Part shown: positions 9,033 to 21,122 of the stretch, in pieces
Position numbering within the stretch: the first letter of the stretch is position 1
How the letters are laid out: each line of letters begins with the position of its first letter
Assembly (NCBI GenBank): GCA_049999805.1
Contig: JBNGIO010005939.1
Span: 1-22,654 of the forward strand
DNA: 22,654 nucleotides
Direction of reading: 5' to 3'
Source: Folioceros fuciformis
Taxonomy: Eukaryota; Anthocerotophyta; Anthocerotopsida; Anthocerotales
The notes under the pieces: generated by a model
Told to the model about the DNA's origin: nothing
The model's input: only the letters and a program-made list of their open reading frames with translations
The model's database searches: none
Made by a program: the position numbers and the translations under genes

Positions 9033-12000
9033 ATGGAGGTTCCATTTGTGTACACCGACGCTGTGCACTGGGCACAAGTTCGTGTGCCTTCCGATTACGA
9101 TGCAGCTGGCGCCTTCTGCCCGCCCGCAGAAGATTGCGCTGGCGGCGTGGAGAGGACCTGCAGTGAGGCTGTGCCAGGGTTTTCTCACTCCAATGCCACC
9201 ATCGTCTGGTAGGCATTATTCCTCGTCTCGTTGAGGTAACGATTCGAAGGTTGTGGGTTTGGTGTCAATGGAGGTCGACTTGTGCTGTTGCAGGAGAATT
9301 CACAGGGCACGTCAGACGGAATTGGAGCTCTTGGGGCTGTCGGCCTCGGAAGACCTACACGAGCGGGGAATTCGTCTTGTGTTTGAGGATGCGTTATCCC
9401 CATTTGTGGTCGTCACTCCATGTCAGGTGCGTTAGCTGTTGCGGTTAGGCCTCTGCCTTGTGACACGGTACTCTGGACGGCTCATCACAGAATGTGGAGA
9501 TTTGTCAGGTAGCGACGAGCCAGGGTGCAGTGTATCAGGTTCTTGCCTTGACTGTGTCAGGCATCTTGTACGTGCTGAAGTTGGGCATTTCTTCCGCCAA
9601 AGGACTGTACGTGCAAGAATCAGGCATAGTTGAGCATGATCTGTCGAATCATCTCATACGTCTTCAGCAAGTCACCTCCATAACGGCAGCTCCAGGTGTG
9701 CTCTGCATAGGCTGTCAAAATGGTTCAGTCCTGTGCGTTCCACTCAACAGCCAGCTGAAGGACGGGCAAGGTGAAATATTCTCTGCCTGCCTTTTTGGAT
9801 TATTGGGGAGTCCATTTACTGTACTCTCATTAAGCTTGGCTTGATGCTTGAAATTCACCTCCTTTGTCTACTTGTCAGACAATGTCTATGAGTTACGAGA
9901 TGGAGACGCAGGGCTGAGCCGCCTGTGGGGTCTTGTCACCAGGTGAGCAAGTAATGTGCTTGGGGAGTCGGTCTGCAAATTTGACCACATTTGAAATTCT
10001 TTCCTGCCTATCGGGCGAAAGCACCATGGTTTAGGGAGCACCGTATTGTGTTGGATGGCAATCGCACCTCCCTACTTTGACTTTGTGTTTTGTTTGCGAT
10101 TAGAGGGAAAACGGCTAGTCCTGTTACAGGTCTGGCAGCACGTCTGGTCAATGGAACACAAACTCTTTTTGCTCTCCATGAAGATGGAGTCTTGCGGACC
10201 TGGGATCTGTCGCACCGTACACGCCTCCTTCAGCATGCTATTTCTCCTTCCAATATCCCAGGTATGTTTCATGGCGTGTATGAGTCACATTTAACATTTT
10301 CCTCAGCTTGTATGCAGCCTGATTGTTGTCCATGATGTCTTTGGCTTGTAGGGTTTGTGGCGCAAATGATGTGCTTTGAGGAACCTCCAAGCTCTACTGT
10401 CTCTTTGAAGTTTGCAGTTCTCTATAACTTGAAAGATGAGGTTAGGAAGTGCGTACTTTTTGCAGAGGTTTTCTTCTTGTTCTAGAGGTCTGAAACATAG
10501 TGAGATGACCAGTTGAATGTTGATTGTGCCACAGGAGCGTACGCATCAAACGATTGTTGTATGCAGTCTTAATCGTGCACAAGGGGATGTTGGGAACCGG
10601 CTTAGCAGCCTAATATCACAACACGCATTCCCTATTGATCAGGTAGGATCGTCCTTGTAAGATTCTCTTCTAAACTGGACTAGTGGTTTGACGTGAGAGC
10701 TCGCTGCTCAGGGAAAAGTCAGAGATATCAAAATAGTCAACAGCCGCCTATGGATTCTTCGCGCAGCAGAGAGTGGTGCCTCCAGAATCCCAAAAGTGTA
10801 CTGCGCAAGTCTGAAAATGTACAACCTGAACCTACTCTTTGTCTGCTGCAAATGTCAAATGTGAGATGAAGTAGTTGCTGACAGAGAAAGCTGCTGCAAA
10901 GCTGATAGTTAGATATAGTTTCTGGCTGGCTTGAAAGCACAATTTGTTGCACAGGGATGGCAAGGGTGTACAAACGTGTTTTCTTCAGGAGGCAGACATC
11001 AGAGACCATCTACTGCAGGGTCCAGGGCACACGTGGGATGACACCTCGTTTGCCACCCATCAGCTGAGAGCAGATGCACTGGTACGCTTTATGTCTAGAT
11101 TTGGTTGTGGGTGGCGGTTGTGGGAGGGAGATGGGATGGAGGCAGCTAGGCCTTTTTTTTATTGTGGAGATTTGGTGGTCTCATATTTATAGTTTATTCT
11201 GCCGGTCTTGAGTGAAGTCGTCTAGATTCTCGTTCTAGGTTGAATCACAAAGTCCATATGTTGCTGGCCAGGGTCTTTCAGGGGTTACTGTTGCAGGTAT
11301 CTTCCTTCAAAGACTTTTTCAGCCAGGAGTTCTCCAGTATTCCTCGCTTGAAGAAGCTATGAGGATGCGAGGGAGACAGATCGGTCATTTTGAATTGCAG
11401 TCCCTTTCACAGGAAAACTTGAAAAAGGAGATCGCAATTGCTGTGCAACCTGAGGTATCTGCCATGGACTGTTGGATTATTTTCTTAGATTGGTTGGAAC
11501 CAAGTCGCCTTTTTGAAATCATGTCATGGTTATCTTTCCCATGACCCAGGTGAGCGGAGAGAACTCTGCACGTGTCCTGCAAGAATGGATGCAGTTTGGC
11601 CAGGACTATTTCATGGTGTCATGTAACAATAGCTCACCATATGGACTTCTAAGTGATGCCGCTACTGGAGTAGTGGGCTTGATAAGGAGAAACTCTTTGT
11701 CATTTATGCGTTCTCTAACAGGGGTTGAGCAGCACATTCATGGTAATCCACTATAGCCCATCACTCATCCTCACACCATTGTTCTCTGGGTCCTCATTTC
11801 AGATGTTGGATCTGCAGGTGGTCTAGTCGAGGTTGAAGGTGCTCCTCTGTCATCAGAGTGGGAGGAAGCACAAGACTCGGCCGTGTTGGCTGGTGTACTC
11901 AGATGCACAGAAACTATTAGTAGACACTTAGGAAAACTAGCTTTGGCTGCATTCCATGAAGCGCTGCTTCGACCTCTGGACAACTCCTTCCACTCTCTGG

Positions 12001-15000
12001 CAACAACGTATATTTCTATATTGGATGTTGGCTACTGTCCTAAGCTCCTCCGGAATGAGAATCCATATGTGGGTTTGGATGAGGCTCGAGATAAAGAACG
12101 AGATCAGCACTTAAGGCATAGGAAGTTTTCCTTGAACATCTGCCAATCATTGCAGGCATTGCATGAAAAGGCAGGAAGCTGGGAGGATGTGATTGACATC
12201 ATTGAGAAATATGCAGCATTTTTGATCACTGGTTTGAAGTCTCCAGTCCGAGGGAAAACTTGCCAAGCTTATGTTGGTGGGAGCTTCTATAAGAAATTGC
12301 TTGCCCAAATGGCTTGCCAAGTTGCACTGGTACATTTTGAGGCTGCGAGGAATCTTCTCCTGCTTCTTAGCTACATGGTTAAAGTCCGCTGGCAGGTATG
12401 GTAGTCATCAACGCTGGGACTGTAATTTATTCTTACTCAGAAAGGGTGAAAGCTTGGAGCTTATGAGTCATCTTGTGTAGAGCAGGTTGGGCTGACTCCA
12501 AGTGAAGTATCGAAGATACAGCTAGGAGTGATCCCACAAGTGCAGGAAGCTTTGACAGTTGGACTACTAATCCATTGGCTAACCGTTACCTCCACTCAAG
12601 CTCCACCACCTGAAGATTTCAGCTCTCAGCTGTCTTCACTGCGAATAGGTATTTCATTCCGTTGAAATTTGCCAGTAATGTCTGGTGAACTTGCTTTGGA
12701 AGCATCTTCGCAACACTTCTTTTGATGTTGATAGTGATGAAATGGAACAAGTTAAAGTATGTGTGAAACCGTAGTTCCAACCCTGGTGTTTGTCCAACAA
12801 CGGAGTATGTTAACAATTACATGTTATTGTACCTGTGCAGATGGTCCTCCCGGAAATGGTCCCCAGGTCGCAAGGAAAGCAGTCTGCGAGAGTATGCTAG
12901 CTGATATCCTTGCCTCAACCTACGTGGAGCACGTGGACCTTGAGCAGATAGCATCAGCCCAAGTCCTGCCACCCTCGGAAGTCTTTCTCTGCCATGCGAT
13001 CCACTTCCTGAGCTGGCTATTGTGGGGCAACAGCAAAGACAGCCCAGCAACTTTCTCTGGACGAGCTATAATGTTATCATGGATTCTGTTGCAGCATGGC
13101 CAGCATGCTGTGCTGGAGGTGAGAGTTGTAACTTTGGTATCACTTTCTGCATCATGCATGGTCCCATTTTTGCACTAATGTTCATCTGTTCTGATCTGAA
13201 TCTCTGGTTTGAACCTGCAGAACTTCATCATCTCTATTGAACAGTTTTCGTCACAACAAAAGCTTGCAGATAATATTGAAAGCATGGATGGTGAGTGGAG
13301 TGCAAGAGTTCATTTGCTTGGCGTTAGTCTCCTGTCACGGGCTTGTTCAGGATCCAAGGACACTGTGCAGAAGCAAATCGAAGAAGCTATTCGTTGCTTC
13401 TTCAGGTGTGTGCAATGTCTTGTGGCTGGATGAAGAGGGGTCAGGTTCTTTAAACAACGTGCTTCTTTCAATTAAGTGAAGAGTTGCAAATAAGAATTTT
13501 GTGTGTTCCATCACCAAGCAGAGCAGCTTCTGCTATTGGAGAAGCAAATAAGGTGCTGCCGGCGCTGCTAGTAGGTGCAGGTCAAGAACAAATTCTGCCT
13601 GGTAGGTGTTTAAATAGTTTCTTTTTTCTATTTTCACAGGTTTCTTGCCTTTGCCTCTTCTGATACAAGAACTTCATCTCTGTGGCAGTGCGTGACGGCT
13701 CTACTGCAGCATTGAAGCTGGACTACTTCGAAGGGGTAATGCAGATTTTTGAACGGTACAAGCTAAATGAAGGGGCATGTAGATTTGCTCACGCAGCCCT
13801 GGAACAAGTGGATGCGGCTTTTGGAACTCCCAGTGACAGGGAAATGTTAGAAACTATCAAAGGTCGTCTATGGGCAAACGTCTTCAAGTTTTCATTGGAC
13901 CTGGAATTGTACGAGGATGCTTATTGTGCAATTGTATCCAATCCCGATGGGGAGAGCAAGCAGACCTGTCTTCGGCGTTTTATAGTTGTCTTGTGTGAAA
14001 AGAAAGCTGTTGAGGTGCGGGTGGATTCTACACTTTTTTGTTCAATTCATGTGTTCAAGGAGTTCTTGTTACCTTGTCAAGACTTCAAGTGGCATCTCCT
14101 ACTTGACCAGTACTTCCTTTTCGTTGAGAATCATATATTTCTTAACGCAGGTCATCTTGTGAACCCTTGCCAAGTCAGACAAACTGAAGTCATGGAATGT
14201 GCATACAGGTCCTGTGTGGTCAAGAGTTGCCATATGTTGGGCTTCTTGAGCAAGTTGAGCAAGAGCTTACTTGGAAGGTACATCAGAAATGACGTTGGTT
14301 ACGTTGAGCGGAGATGGATCAAATGTAGCAGCTTACAAATCTGTATGGCTCGTCCTGCAGGCGGAGAATTCTGGTATCTACTCCAGACCCAATCCTTACA
14401 AGCTTCTCTATGCATTCAATATGCATCGTCACAATTGGCGACGAGCAGCTGCACACATGTATCGTTATGCTCTGCGGATTAGGAGTGAAGTAATGTCCAA
14501 GTCGAAAGCACAGGTTTCCTCTCTTCTGCAGGAACAGCTGAATGGGATAGCTGCAGCTATGAATGCCCTACAACTTGTGGGTGAGTCACACGCCTGGATA
14601 GAATGCTCTTCTTTTACCTCGACCTCTGTAGACTGGGCGTCTCCAACTAAAAGACCACGAATTACATCTGGTATGGCAGAGTCACCCCTTCCGCATAGCT
14701 GTCACAATGTTTCAGTAGTTTGTACTGCGCTGGTAGGTGGACACCTGCGAATGACCTGTTCTTCCTGTTCATGTACGCTCACCAGGGAGCTCTCCAGATG
14801 TTGTGAAGTCAGCTCCTCCGCGGATTGTTGATTTAAAGCAATTAGAGAAAGAGTATGCTGTCACTTTTGCTAGAAAGCAACTTGTGGATGCTGACATCAG
14901 CATTCCAATACCAGGTGAGTTCTACCGACACAGGTCTGCGAATGCTCCTATTGTGTCCGTTCTGTTGTGCAGCCATCATCCACAATAGGGTTCAGGGAAT

Positions 15001-16451
15001 TGAGGGTTGTAAAATGGCATCCCCGTCTTCCAGGAGAGAACGCTTCACCGGCAGAAATTGTGCACTTGCTAGTGGAGCTAGGGGTCTATGAAACTGTATT
15101 TTCGTTGCTTTTCCTTTTCTGGAAAGATTCATCTCTCAAAAGGTGTGAATCGTTGTCCTGGCTGCTGACTATGAGAAAGTGCTCTTCGTTTGAGCCATTC
15201 TTGGCTTTAATGGTTGCTAGTTTGTGGGATGCAGAGAACTGGAGAGAGTCTTCCAAACAATGGCTAGGAAGTGTTGCTCTTTGCAGTTGCAGGAAGCTTC
15301 TCCTAATTCTACAAAGTGAGTCTCCATGGCATCGAGATTTTAAAACACCGGAGGCAGGTTGATACTTCCAGCACGTTAACGTGATTTGTTGGACGTGTAT
15401 CTTTCAGGGCTCTTACTTACAAACCATCAAGGCTGTTACTCGCCAATGCCTCAAGCACTGACAATTCAGATATTGACGTGCTAATAACTAAACTCCCAGC
15501 TACATCAACTGCAAGGACAGCTTGGCAAGCCCTCCAGTCTTATCTGGTAACCACAAGACGAGTGTTGTTCTGCTGTAGTGCGGCTTCATTGGCTAATGCT
15601 TGACTGTCAAGTGGTTCCCTTCGCTGATTTTTGTTCCGGGATGGGAACAAGAATATCTTAGCTAATGCTTCCTCCTCGATGCTACAGACCCGGTATAACA
15701 AAGAATATCCGCATCTGGCCGTGGCTGTTGCGGAGACAATTTTGTCGTCTCACAATCACATGGAACTACCTCTCTGGTTGGTGGACATTTTTAGGGTATG
15801 TAGAAGACCCCCTCATGCCATGGCCTGTGAAAAGTTGTCCTTGGCTTCGTGAAGATTAGATACTTGAGGAAGCAGTGACCTGGACGCTTGTTGTGTTCAG
15901 GGAGGACGGCATGCGAGTCCATACGGTATGGCAGGGCAGTCAGCAGATCCAGCTGCCCTGCTGAGGTTGTACTTAGAGTTCGACTGTATAGCAGAAGCAA
16001 CGACGTTCCTCCTCGAGTCTCTTCAGGCGTGGGCAAACTTGGTAAGCTGAAGCGAAGTCAGTCAGGCCTTGACCGTCTTTACCTTGTATCTTTAACATTT
16101 AACTGAATCATCGTCTCTGTGCTGTAGAGGCCCTCAGATATCATGAGGCGGAAACGCACGTCTGCTGTATGGTTTCCGTATATGTTGATCGACCGACTAC
16201 AATCTCGGCTCACCGAACTCGCCTCCAGCGATAGGCCAGACATGCAGAACCTCCAAGCCTCGTTGGACGCCGTGTTGCAAAGGCATTTCGATCAAGTAAG
16301 TCGCTCGATGATTACCAGTTTCGTCTGCTATCGCGGAAACCGCGACCGCTATTCGCTGTAGCTTAGCCTAATCTCATCACCTGTACAGATCAAGGTGGAT
16401 TCCGAAGACGTCCTTTCGCTGGCACAGTACAATGGGGTGTCTGCACGTTAG
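9033..16451 (+). CDS. Nucleoporin NUP160
   Basis: A scaffold subunit of the NUP107-160 (Y) complex of the nuclear pore, needed for mRNA export. Exons: 9033-9208, 9294-9426, 9491-9770, 9879-9942, 10104-10261, 10352-10440, 10535-10642, 10712-10860, 10955-11081, 11239-11454, 11550-11742, 11803-12395, 12486-12648, 12841-13118, 13221-13405, 13522-13601, 13689-14014, 14209-14277, 14361-14670, 14786-14914, 15034-15142, 15235-15315, 15408-15546, 15688-15795, 15901-16041, 16128-16295, 16389-16451. The total is 4635 nt, 1544 aa, near the plant family length. Phases agree at every GT-AG junction. The N-terminal part (MEVPFVYTDAVHW, ELRDGDAGLSRLWGL, LFALHEDGVLRTWDL) fits the beta-propeller. The rest is the helical domain, with landmarks PYGLLSDAATGVVGLIRRNS, EDFSSQLSSLRI, EGACRFAHAALEQVDAAF, RPNPYKLLYAFNM and SAVWFPYMLIDRL, as remembered from plant NUP160. 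The exon 8 donor is the least certain junction. ATG 9033 matches the family start. Confidence 0.93.
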
Positions 16452-17399
16452 CCCTGCCCGCGGCAAGTGGCGGGAGTCTAGAGGAAGCTTCCTCTATTTG
16501 AGCGACACTCGTAGCCTTGGAAAATGATGTATACTATGTCCCAGGACTTATCCCTTAAATCATCCACCAAAACTATTCGAGTCAGCGAGCCAATAAGGGG
16601 CCTGAGCGGTCAAGGGCCGCCCTCGTCACGGTGGTTATCCCTTCCCATCGTTCAGACAACACGTTTTGTTGACGGAATCTGTGGCCAACGGGACGGCACG
16701 GCAGAAGGCTGGGACACGAGAGAGGAGCGAGTGGAAGGGAACAAAACGGGAGTCTCCGGTTCCCGATGCGGCTTCTTCCCGTGGCATGAAGGCTCGTATG
16801 CATGTATGTAGGTGCTGTGTTGCGCAGCACAAGCAGCGAATATGTTCATTTGGTCCGCAGGAATCTAGAAGTGATGCCCACGGGCTGTAGCGGTACCGGA
16901 CACAATCCCCCGTTTTTGTGTTGCAGCGAGCAACTTGGAGCCCACCAGCAGTTTGGTCTCCGTCCGGCCTGGATTCCTGGAAATGGATTGTGCATGGCCA
17001 GTAGAAGCCCGTTACGCTTGAATTTCCCGCACGGTAGGGCTGGCTCGCCCAATTTCGGACCAGCCGGAGGCAATTGAAGCGATCCGCTCTTGGATTTGAC
17101 GCTGGACTGCTCGCCTGCTGCAATTGGGGCCAGGGTTTGGAGGCAGGAGCTGGATGGAGGGCTGAGGTGCGGGCCCCGCGCAATGACGCTGCATGGAGAG
17201 TTTGGGTGATGTTTCTTGCTGCTGAAGGCTGCAGGCACATCTGGGTTGCCAATGCCTTCAATTCGGGAGGGGTGATTTAGTGATCTTGATGTTTCTGGTC
17301 TCGGTTGTTGTTGGGAAAGCAATCTCGCCATTCTGCAAGCGCAAGGGAATCACCTGGAGCTTCGTGCCACGCCATCCATGCAGTCGGTTGAGGTTCAAG
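16452..17399. other. Intergenic: NUP160 3' end and PAH leader
   Basis: This holds the NUP160 3' UTR, then the promoter and 5' UTR of the lipin gene. A long minus-strand open frame (16635-17261) has no recognisable domain, is low-complexity and overlaps plus-strand open frames, so I do not call it a gene. A small inverted repeat GTGCTG...CAGCAC occurs at about 16812-16830. The frame of the lipin gene stays open upstream of its ATG as far as 17280 and includes an ATG at 17289. Confidence 0.5.
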
Positions 17400-20300
17400 A
17401 TGTACGCTGTGGGACGGTACATATCGCAGGGAGTGTATACTGTTGCCGGCCCCTTTCACCCGTTCGGTGGTGCAGTGGACATAATTGTTGTTGAGCAGGA
17501 GGATGGCACCTTCAAGAGCACACCCTGGAATGTTAAGTTCGGCAAATTCCAGGGAGTTCTCAAACGGAGTGAGAAGATTGTGGACATCGCCGTTAACGAT
17601 GTTGCAGCTCGTTTCCACATGCACATGGATCGGAAGGGGGAGGCCTACTTTCTTAAGGATGTGGATGGAGGGAATAAAGAGAACAAGGTGTTGTCGCCCC
17701 CGAGTAATCCGTCTTCAGGAGATGAGACCACGGTGGAGCCACTGGCTATCGAAGATTCTAAGCCAGAAGAGGATCAGGCAGCGAAGGTGGCCTGGCAGAC
17801 TGCTGCAGATGAAGAACTTAGGAAGCAGCTGGAAACTGCCGCTGAGTTTGATTTGAAGGAGCTTATTGAGGAGGATGCTGAAACAGAGGACCGGGGGAAG
17901 GGTAGTTTGGTGCTCAGGACGCAGAACTCAGCGGGCTTGCCTCAGCAGTTGGAGGTTGTTGTCGGATTCCCGGATGAGGAAAGCCTGAACGCTGTACGGA
18001 TGGAGACAAAGGCTTCGGCGAATCTTCAGACACTGGGTGATAATCCGTCCGTGTCCGAGAAGGAGCCAGTTGAAGGTGATTCTATGCAGGTTTCCGCTGG
18101 TGAGCAAGCAGTATCAGTGCCACTTAGGGATTTGGAGACATCAGAGGCAAGCGGGCAGGGGTGTGACTCGAGTCCTCTTTCGACTTCCGGCAGTGCTCTT
18201 CAAAACGCTGTTGGAGTCTTAGTAGCAACTAGGGCTCCCACAGAGGGAACTGGGGATAAGACAAGTACTGCAATACATTCTTTGCTGAACAGAGCGGTTG
18301 GACTGAACTCTCCTTTGACAAGGCCAGCTACAGCGCTTGTTGCAAATGCTGCATTGAACTCCTTTACCAATGCAGTCTCACGTGCTGATATTTCTGCCGG
18401 GAACAATCACAAGACTAATGCACCTCATGAGCAGAAAGTGGAGAAGTTCGAATCGGCATCTGAGGTTGCCGCTTCTCATGAGCCGAGCAAGGATTCTCAC
18501 TCTGTGACTGTTAATGGCATGGATGAAGCAAGCCTCACAGCGGGTGTTCCTGTTAACGAGGATGAGACGGCAGCCATGGAGAATCCTGTTGCCTCAGGGT
18601 CGGAGATCACGGAGGAGGAAGCAGTCAAGGGCCCAGAACAACAGGTTGTTGATCCTGATTCAGCTAGTCAATTAGCTTTGGGCTCTAGCGCCCCTGGTGT
18701 CTCAGGGGTTGAGATATCACTATGTGGGCATCTGCTGACAGAGGGCATGGGTGTGGAGGCTGCTGCCAAAGCATTTAACTCGGCCATTGTAGCTTTGGAT
18801 ACCTTTAGGAAGTCACCAGGCACCATCACTGCAAATCCCAGACTAGTCGTCAAGCTCTGTGGGCACTACTACCCTTGGACTACAGCAGCGCCGACAGTAT
18901 TAGGAATGCTTGCCTTTGGTCAGGTTATCATTCCTGAGACGAACTTTGGAGGTGCCATCAAGGTTGAGGCCACTGAGAATAAACCTGCAACCGGCACGTT
19001 GGTTTCAACTGCGAGTGGTGGATGGACACTTTGGCCTTTTACAGGTAGAAGACAAAAGACTCCACAGAAAGGTAGTATCCCACCATTGACAAGTGAAGAG
19101 CTACTAGTTGCGACAGGCATTGCAATTGAGAACCCTTTGACTCAGGACCTTCTGAGAAAGAACGGCTATTACAAACGGTTGAGGGAGAACGATTTGCGAA
19201 CAAATATTCCGAGTTCAGAACAGCTTGCTACATTGAATTTGAAGGAGGGAAAGAACACAATAACTTTCACCTTCATGACCCGGGTACTTGGCAAGCAACA
19301 GGTGCGTGGGCTTTCACTCTTCTCAGTTTTGCCTGTCTAAGTCAGATGTCCTGTGAAGAAACTGTTATGGTTCAATTGCTTTCAGCTAAGTGATTATGAT
19401 TTAAATCTGTGTGCGGGTAATTGGTGTTGGTCCACTCGTTGCCCTCCCTGTGTTTTGTTGCGGTGTGATGCGAGTAAGTTCTTACCTGAAGATGTGAGTA
19501 AGTTCTCATCTTCAGGTGAGAGTGCAGCTTTAATGGTCTGTCGTCGCGCTTTCTCAGGTGGACGCTCGCATTTATTTGTGGAAATGGAATACCAGGGTGG
19601 TGATCTCAGATGTAGACGGGACTATCACAAAGTGAGTCTTGGGACTCACTGCTTCGGTGACGGCTTTGTCCACGTGTTTGTGACTTACCCACATTCACAA
19701 AACATGGTCACTTGTACTAGGCCCTGAAATGGCCACTTTAGGCCCTAGAGTGCGTTGCTGTTGGGTTCGCCTGATGTGGTCCTGTGTTGTCTGCTGTACA
19801 GGTCGGATGTTTTGGGACAGGTGTTGTTTCTTGTTGGCAAGGATTGGACTCAGTCTGGAGTAGCAAGACTCTTTTCTGCTATCAAGGTTGGTTCCTTGGT
19901 TGACCCTAAAAAGGGACGTTGGAAGTATTCTCAAGCATGTCTCAGAAGCGCGGACGTACTTGCATGCGCCAGCCAGAGTGCTGTGCTGATCATCATTCCA
20001 TGTTTTTGTTGATTTCTGTTGCATAACAGGAAAATGGTTATGAGCTTATGTTCCTGAGTGCGCGTTCAATCTCCCAGGCCTACATTACCCGCCAGTTCCT
20101 TTTGAACTTAAAGCAGGTACCCAATTATTAGGCGTTTCCGCGAAGAGTGTTGTATAAGATGTCCCAATTGTCCGACAAGCAAGAGAACGTACTAACTTCA
20201 CCTTTTGTAGGATGGAGAACCCCTCCCAGATGGACCAGTTGTAATCTCACCTGATGGACTGTTTCCATCCCTTTACAGAGAAGGTCAAACCACCATGGCA

Positions 20301-21122
20301 AAGTGAATTTCAGTAGGAATTGATGAACGTGATTTTACAAAACCATTTTGCTAGACTTCTTGCCTAAAATCAGCCCTATCTTTGAATGTTTTGTGACTGC
20401 CAGTTATTCGAAGAGCGCCTCACGAATTCAAGATTGCATGCCTGCAGGTGAGCTTTGTTTGTGTGGACATTTTCTTTTTTCACTGAATAATGGCGTCGTC
20501 ATGTCATCGCTGTTTGGTATGAAGAAAGGTGTGGTGGATTTTTCATCACGTGGTTGGAACTACAATCAGACTGGAGTTGCCTCTGGCACGTTGCAGGAAA
20601 TTAGGTCTCTCTTTCCGTCTGAATGTAACCCATTTTATGCGGGATTTGGAAATCGAGACACTGATGCAATCAGCTATCTGAAGGTGGGGATTCCGAAGGG
20701 CAAAATATTTATCATCAACCCAAAGGTGCCCACGCTTTCTATGACCTGTTAAGTGTTTGTAGAATTTGTAAATGCTGATTGCCCAGGCTGAGGAAAATGA
20801 AATGCACAATGTATCAACAGGGTGAAGTAGTAGTAAACAACCTTGCTGACGTGCGAACTTACACCTCTCTTCACAAGCTTGTTGACGACATGTTTCCAGC
20901 AAAGACAACATATTTACTGGTAGGATCCTGTCCATTTGTTTGCACCCCAGGAGTGTACATGGGGCATGAAGCTTTGTACGCAGGGAAAGGTGGTTGGTGT
21001 TGGCTAATGGTGAAAAGTAATGTGAGTCACAGGAAGACTACAATTCCTGGAATTTTTGGAAGATGCCCCTTCCTGACATCGAAGATGAATTGAGCAGCAA
21101 CAGCAAAAGGTATGTGGGCTAG
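17400..21122 (+). CDS. Phosphatidate phosphatase, lipin family (PAH)
   Basis: A Mg2+-dependent enzyme converting phosphatidate to diacylglycerol for triacylglycerol and membrane-lipid synthesis; in plants it also restrains ER phospholipid production. Exons: 17400-19301, 19558-19631, 19802-19886, 20030-20116, 20211-20283, 20404-20447, 20597-20725, 20821-20919, 21033-21122. The total is 2583 nt, 860 aa, slightly shorter than Arabidopsis PAH1. The N-LIP domain spans about residues 1-95 ([35 protein letters not shown]). A long acidic, Ser-rich middle follows, then the plant segment [14 protein letters not shown] near 438 and [13 protein letters not shown] carries the catalytic motif D652-V-D654-G-T656, followed by [54 protein letters not shown] and [13 protein letters not shown]. 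The C-terminal [12 protein letters not shown] ends the family core. ATG 17400 gives the usual N-LIP start; see findings for the longer alternative. The last codons (SKRYVG) assume no further intron. Confidence 0.95.
19484..19517 (+). other. Inverted repeat in PAH intron 1
   Basis: ACCTGAAGATG (19484-19494) and CATCTTCAGGT (19507-19517) form a perfect 11-bp stem with a 12-nt loop. The sequence between and around the arms contains a strong donor-like GTGAGTAAGT (19494-19503) and an acceptor-like TTCTCATCTTCAG (ending 19515). A direct repeat GAGTAAGTTCT also flanks and enters the loop. It lies in the longest PAH intron (256 bp), 41 bp before exon 2, so it may influence splice-site choice. Confidence 0.5.

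Noticed and set aside
13682-14482. Single 266-codon frame running through NUP160 intron 17
   Set aside because: It reads through 194 bp that fit a GT-AG intron, and then leaves the NUP160 frame. Splicing 14014 to 14209 restores conserved sequence (ELPYVGLLEQVEQELTWK).
16635-17261. 208-codon minus-strand open frame
   Set aside because: No domain, unbalanced low-complexity composition, overlapping open frames on both strands, and position over the NUP160-PAH intergenic region all suggest chance.
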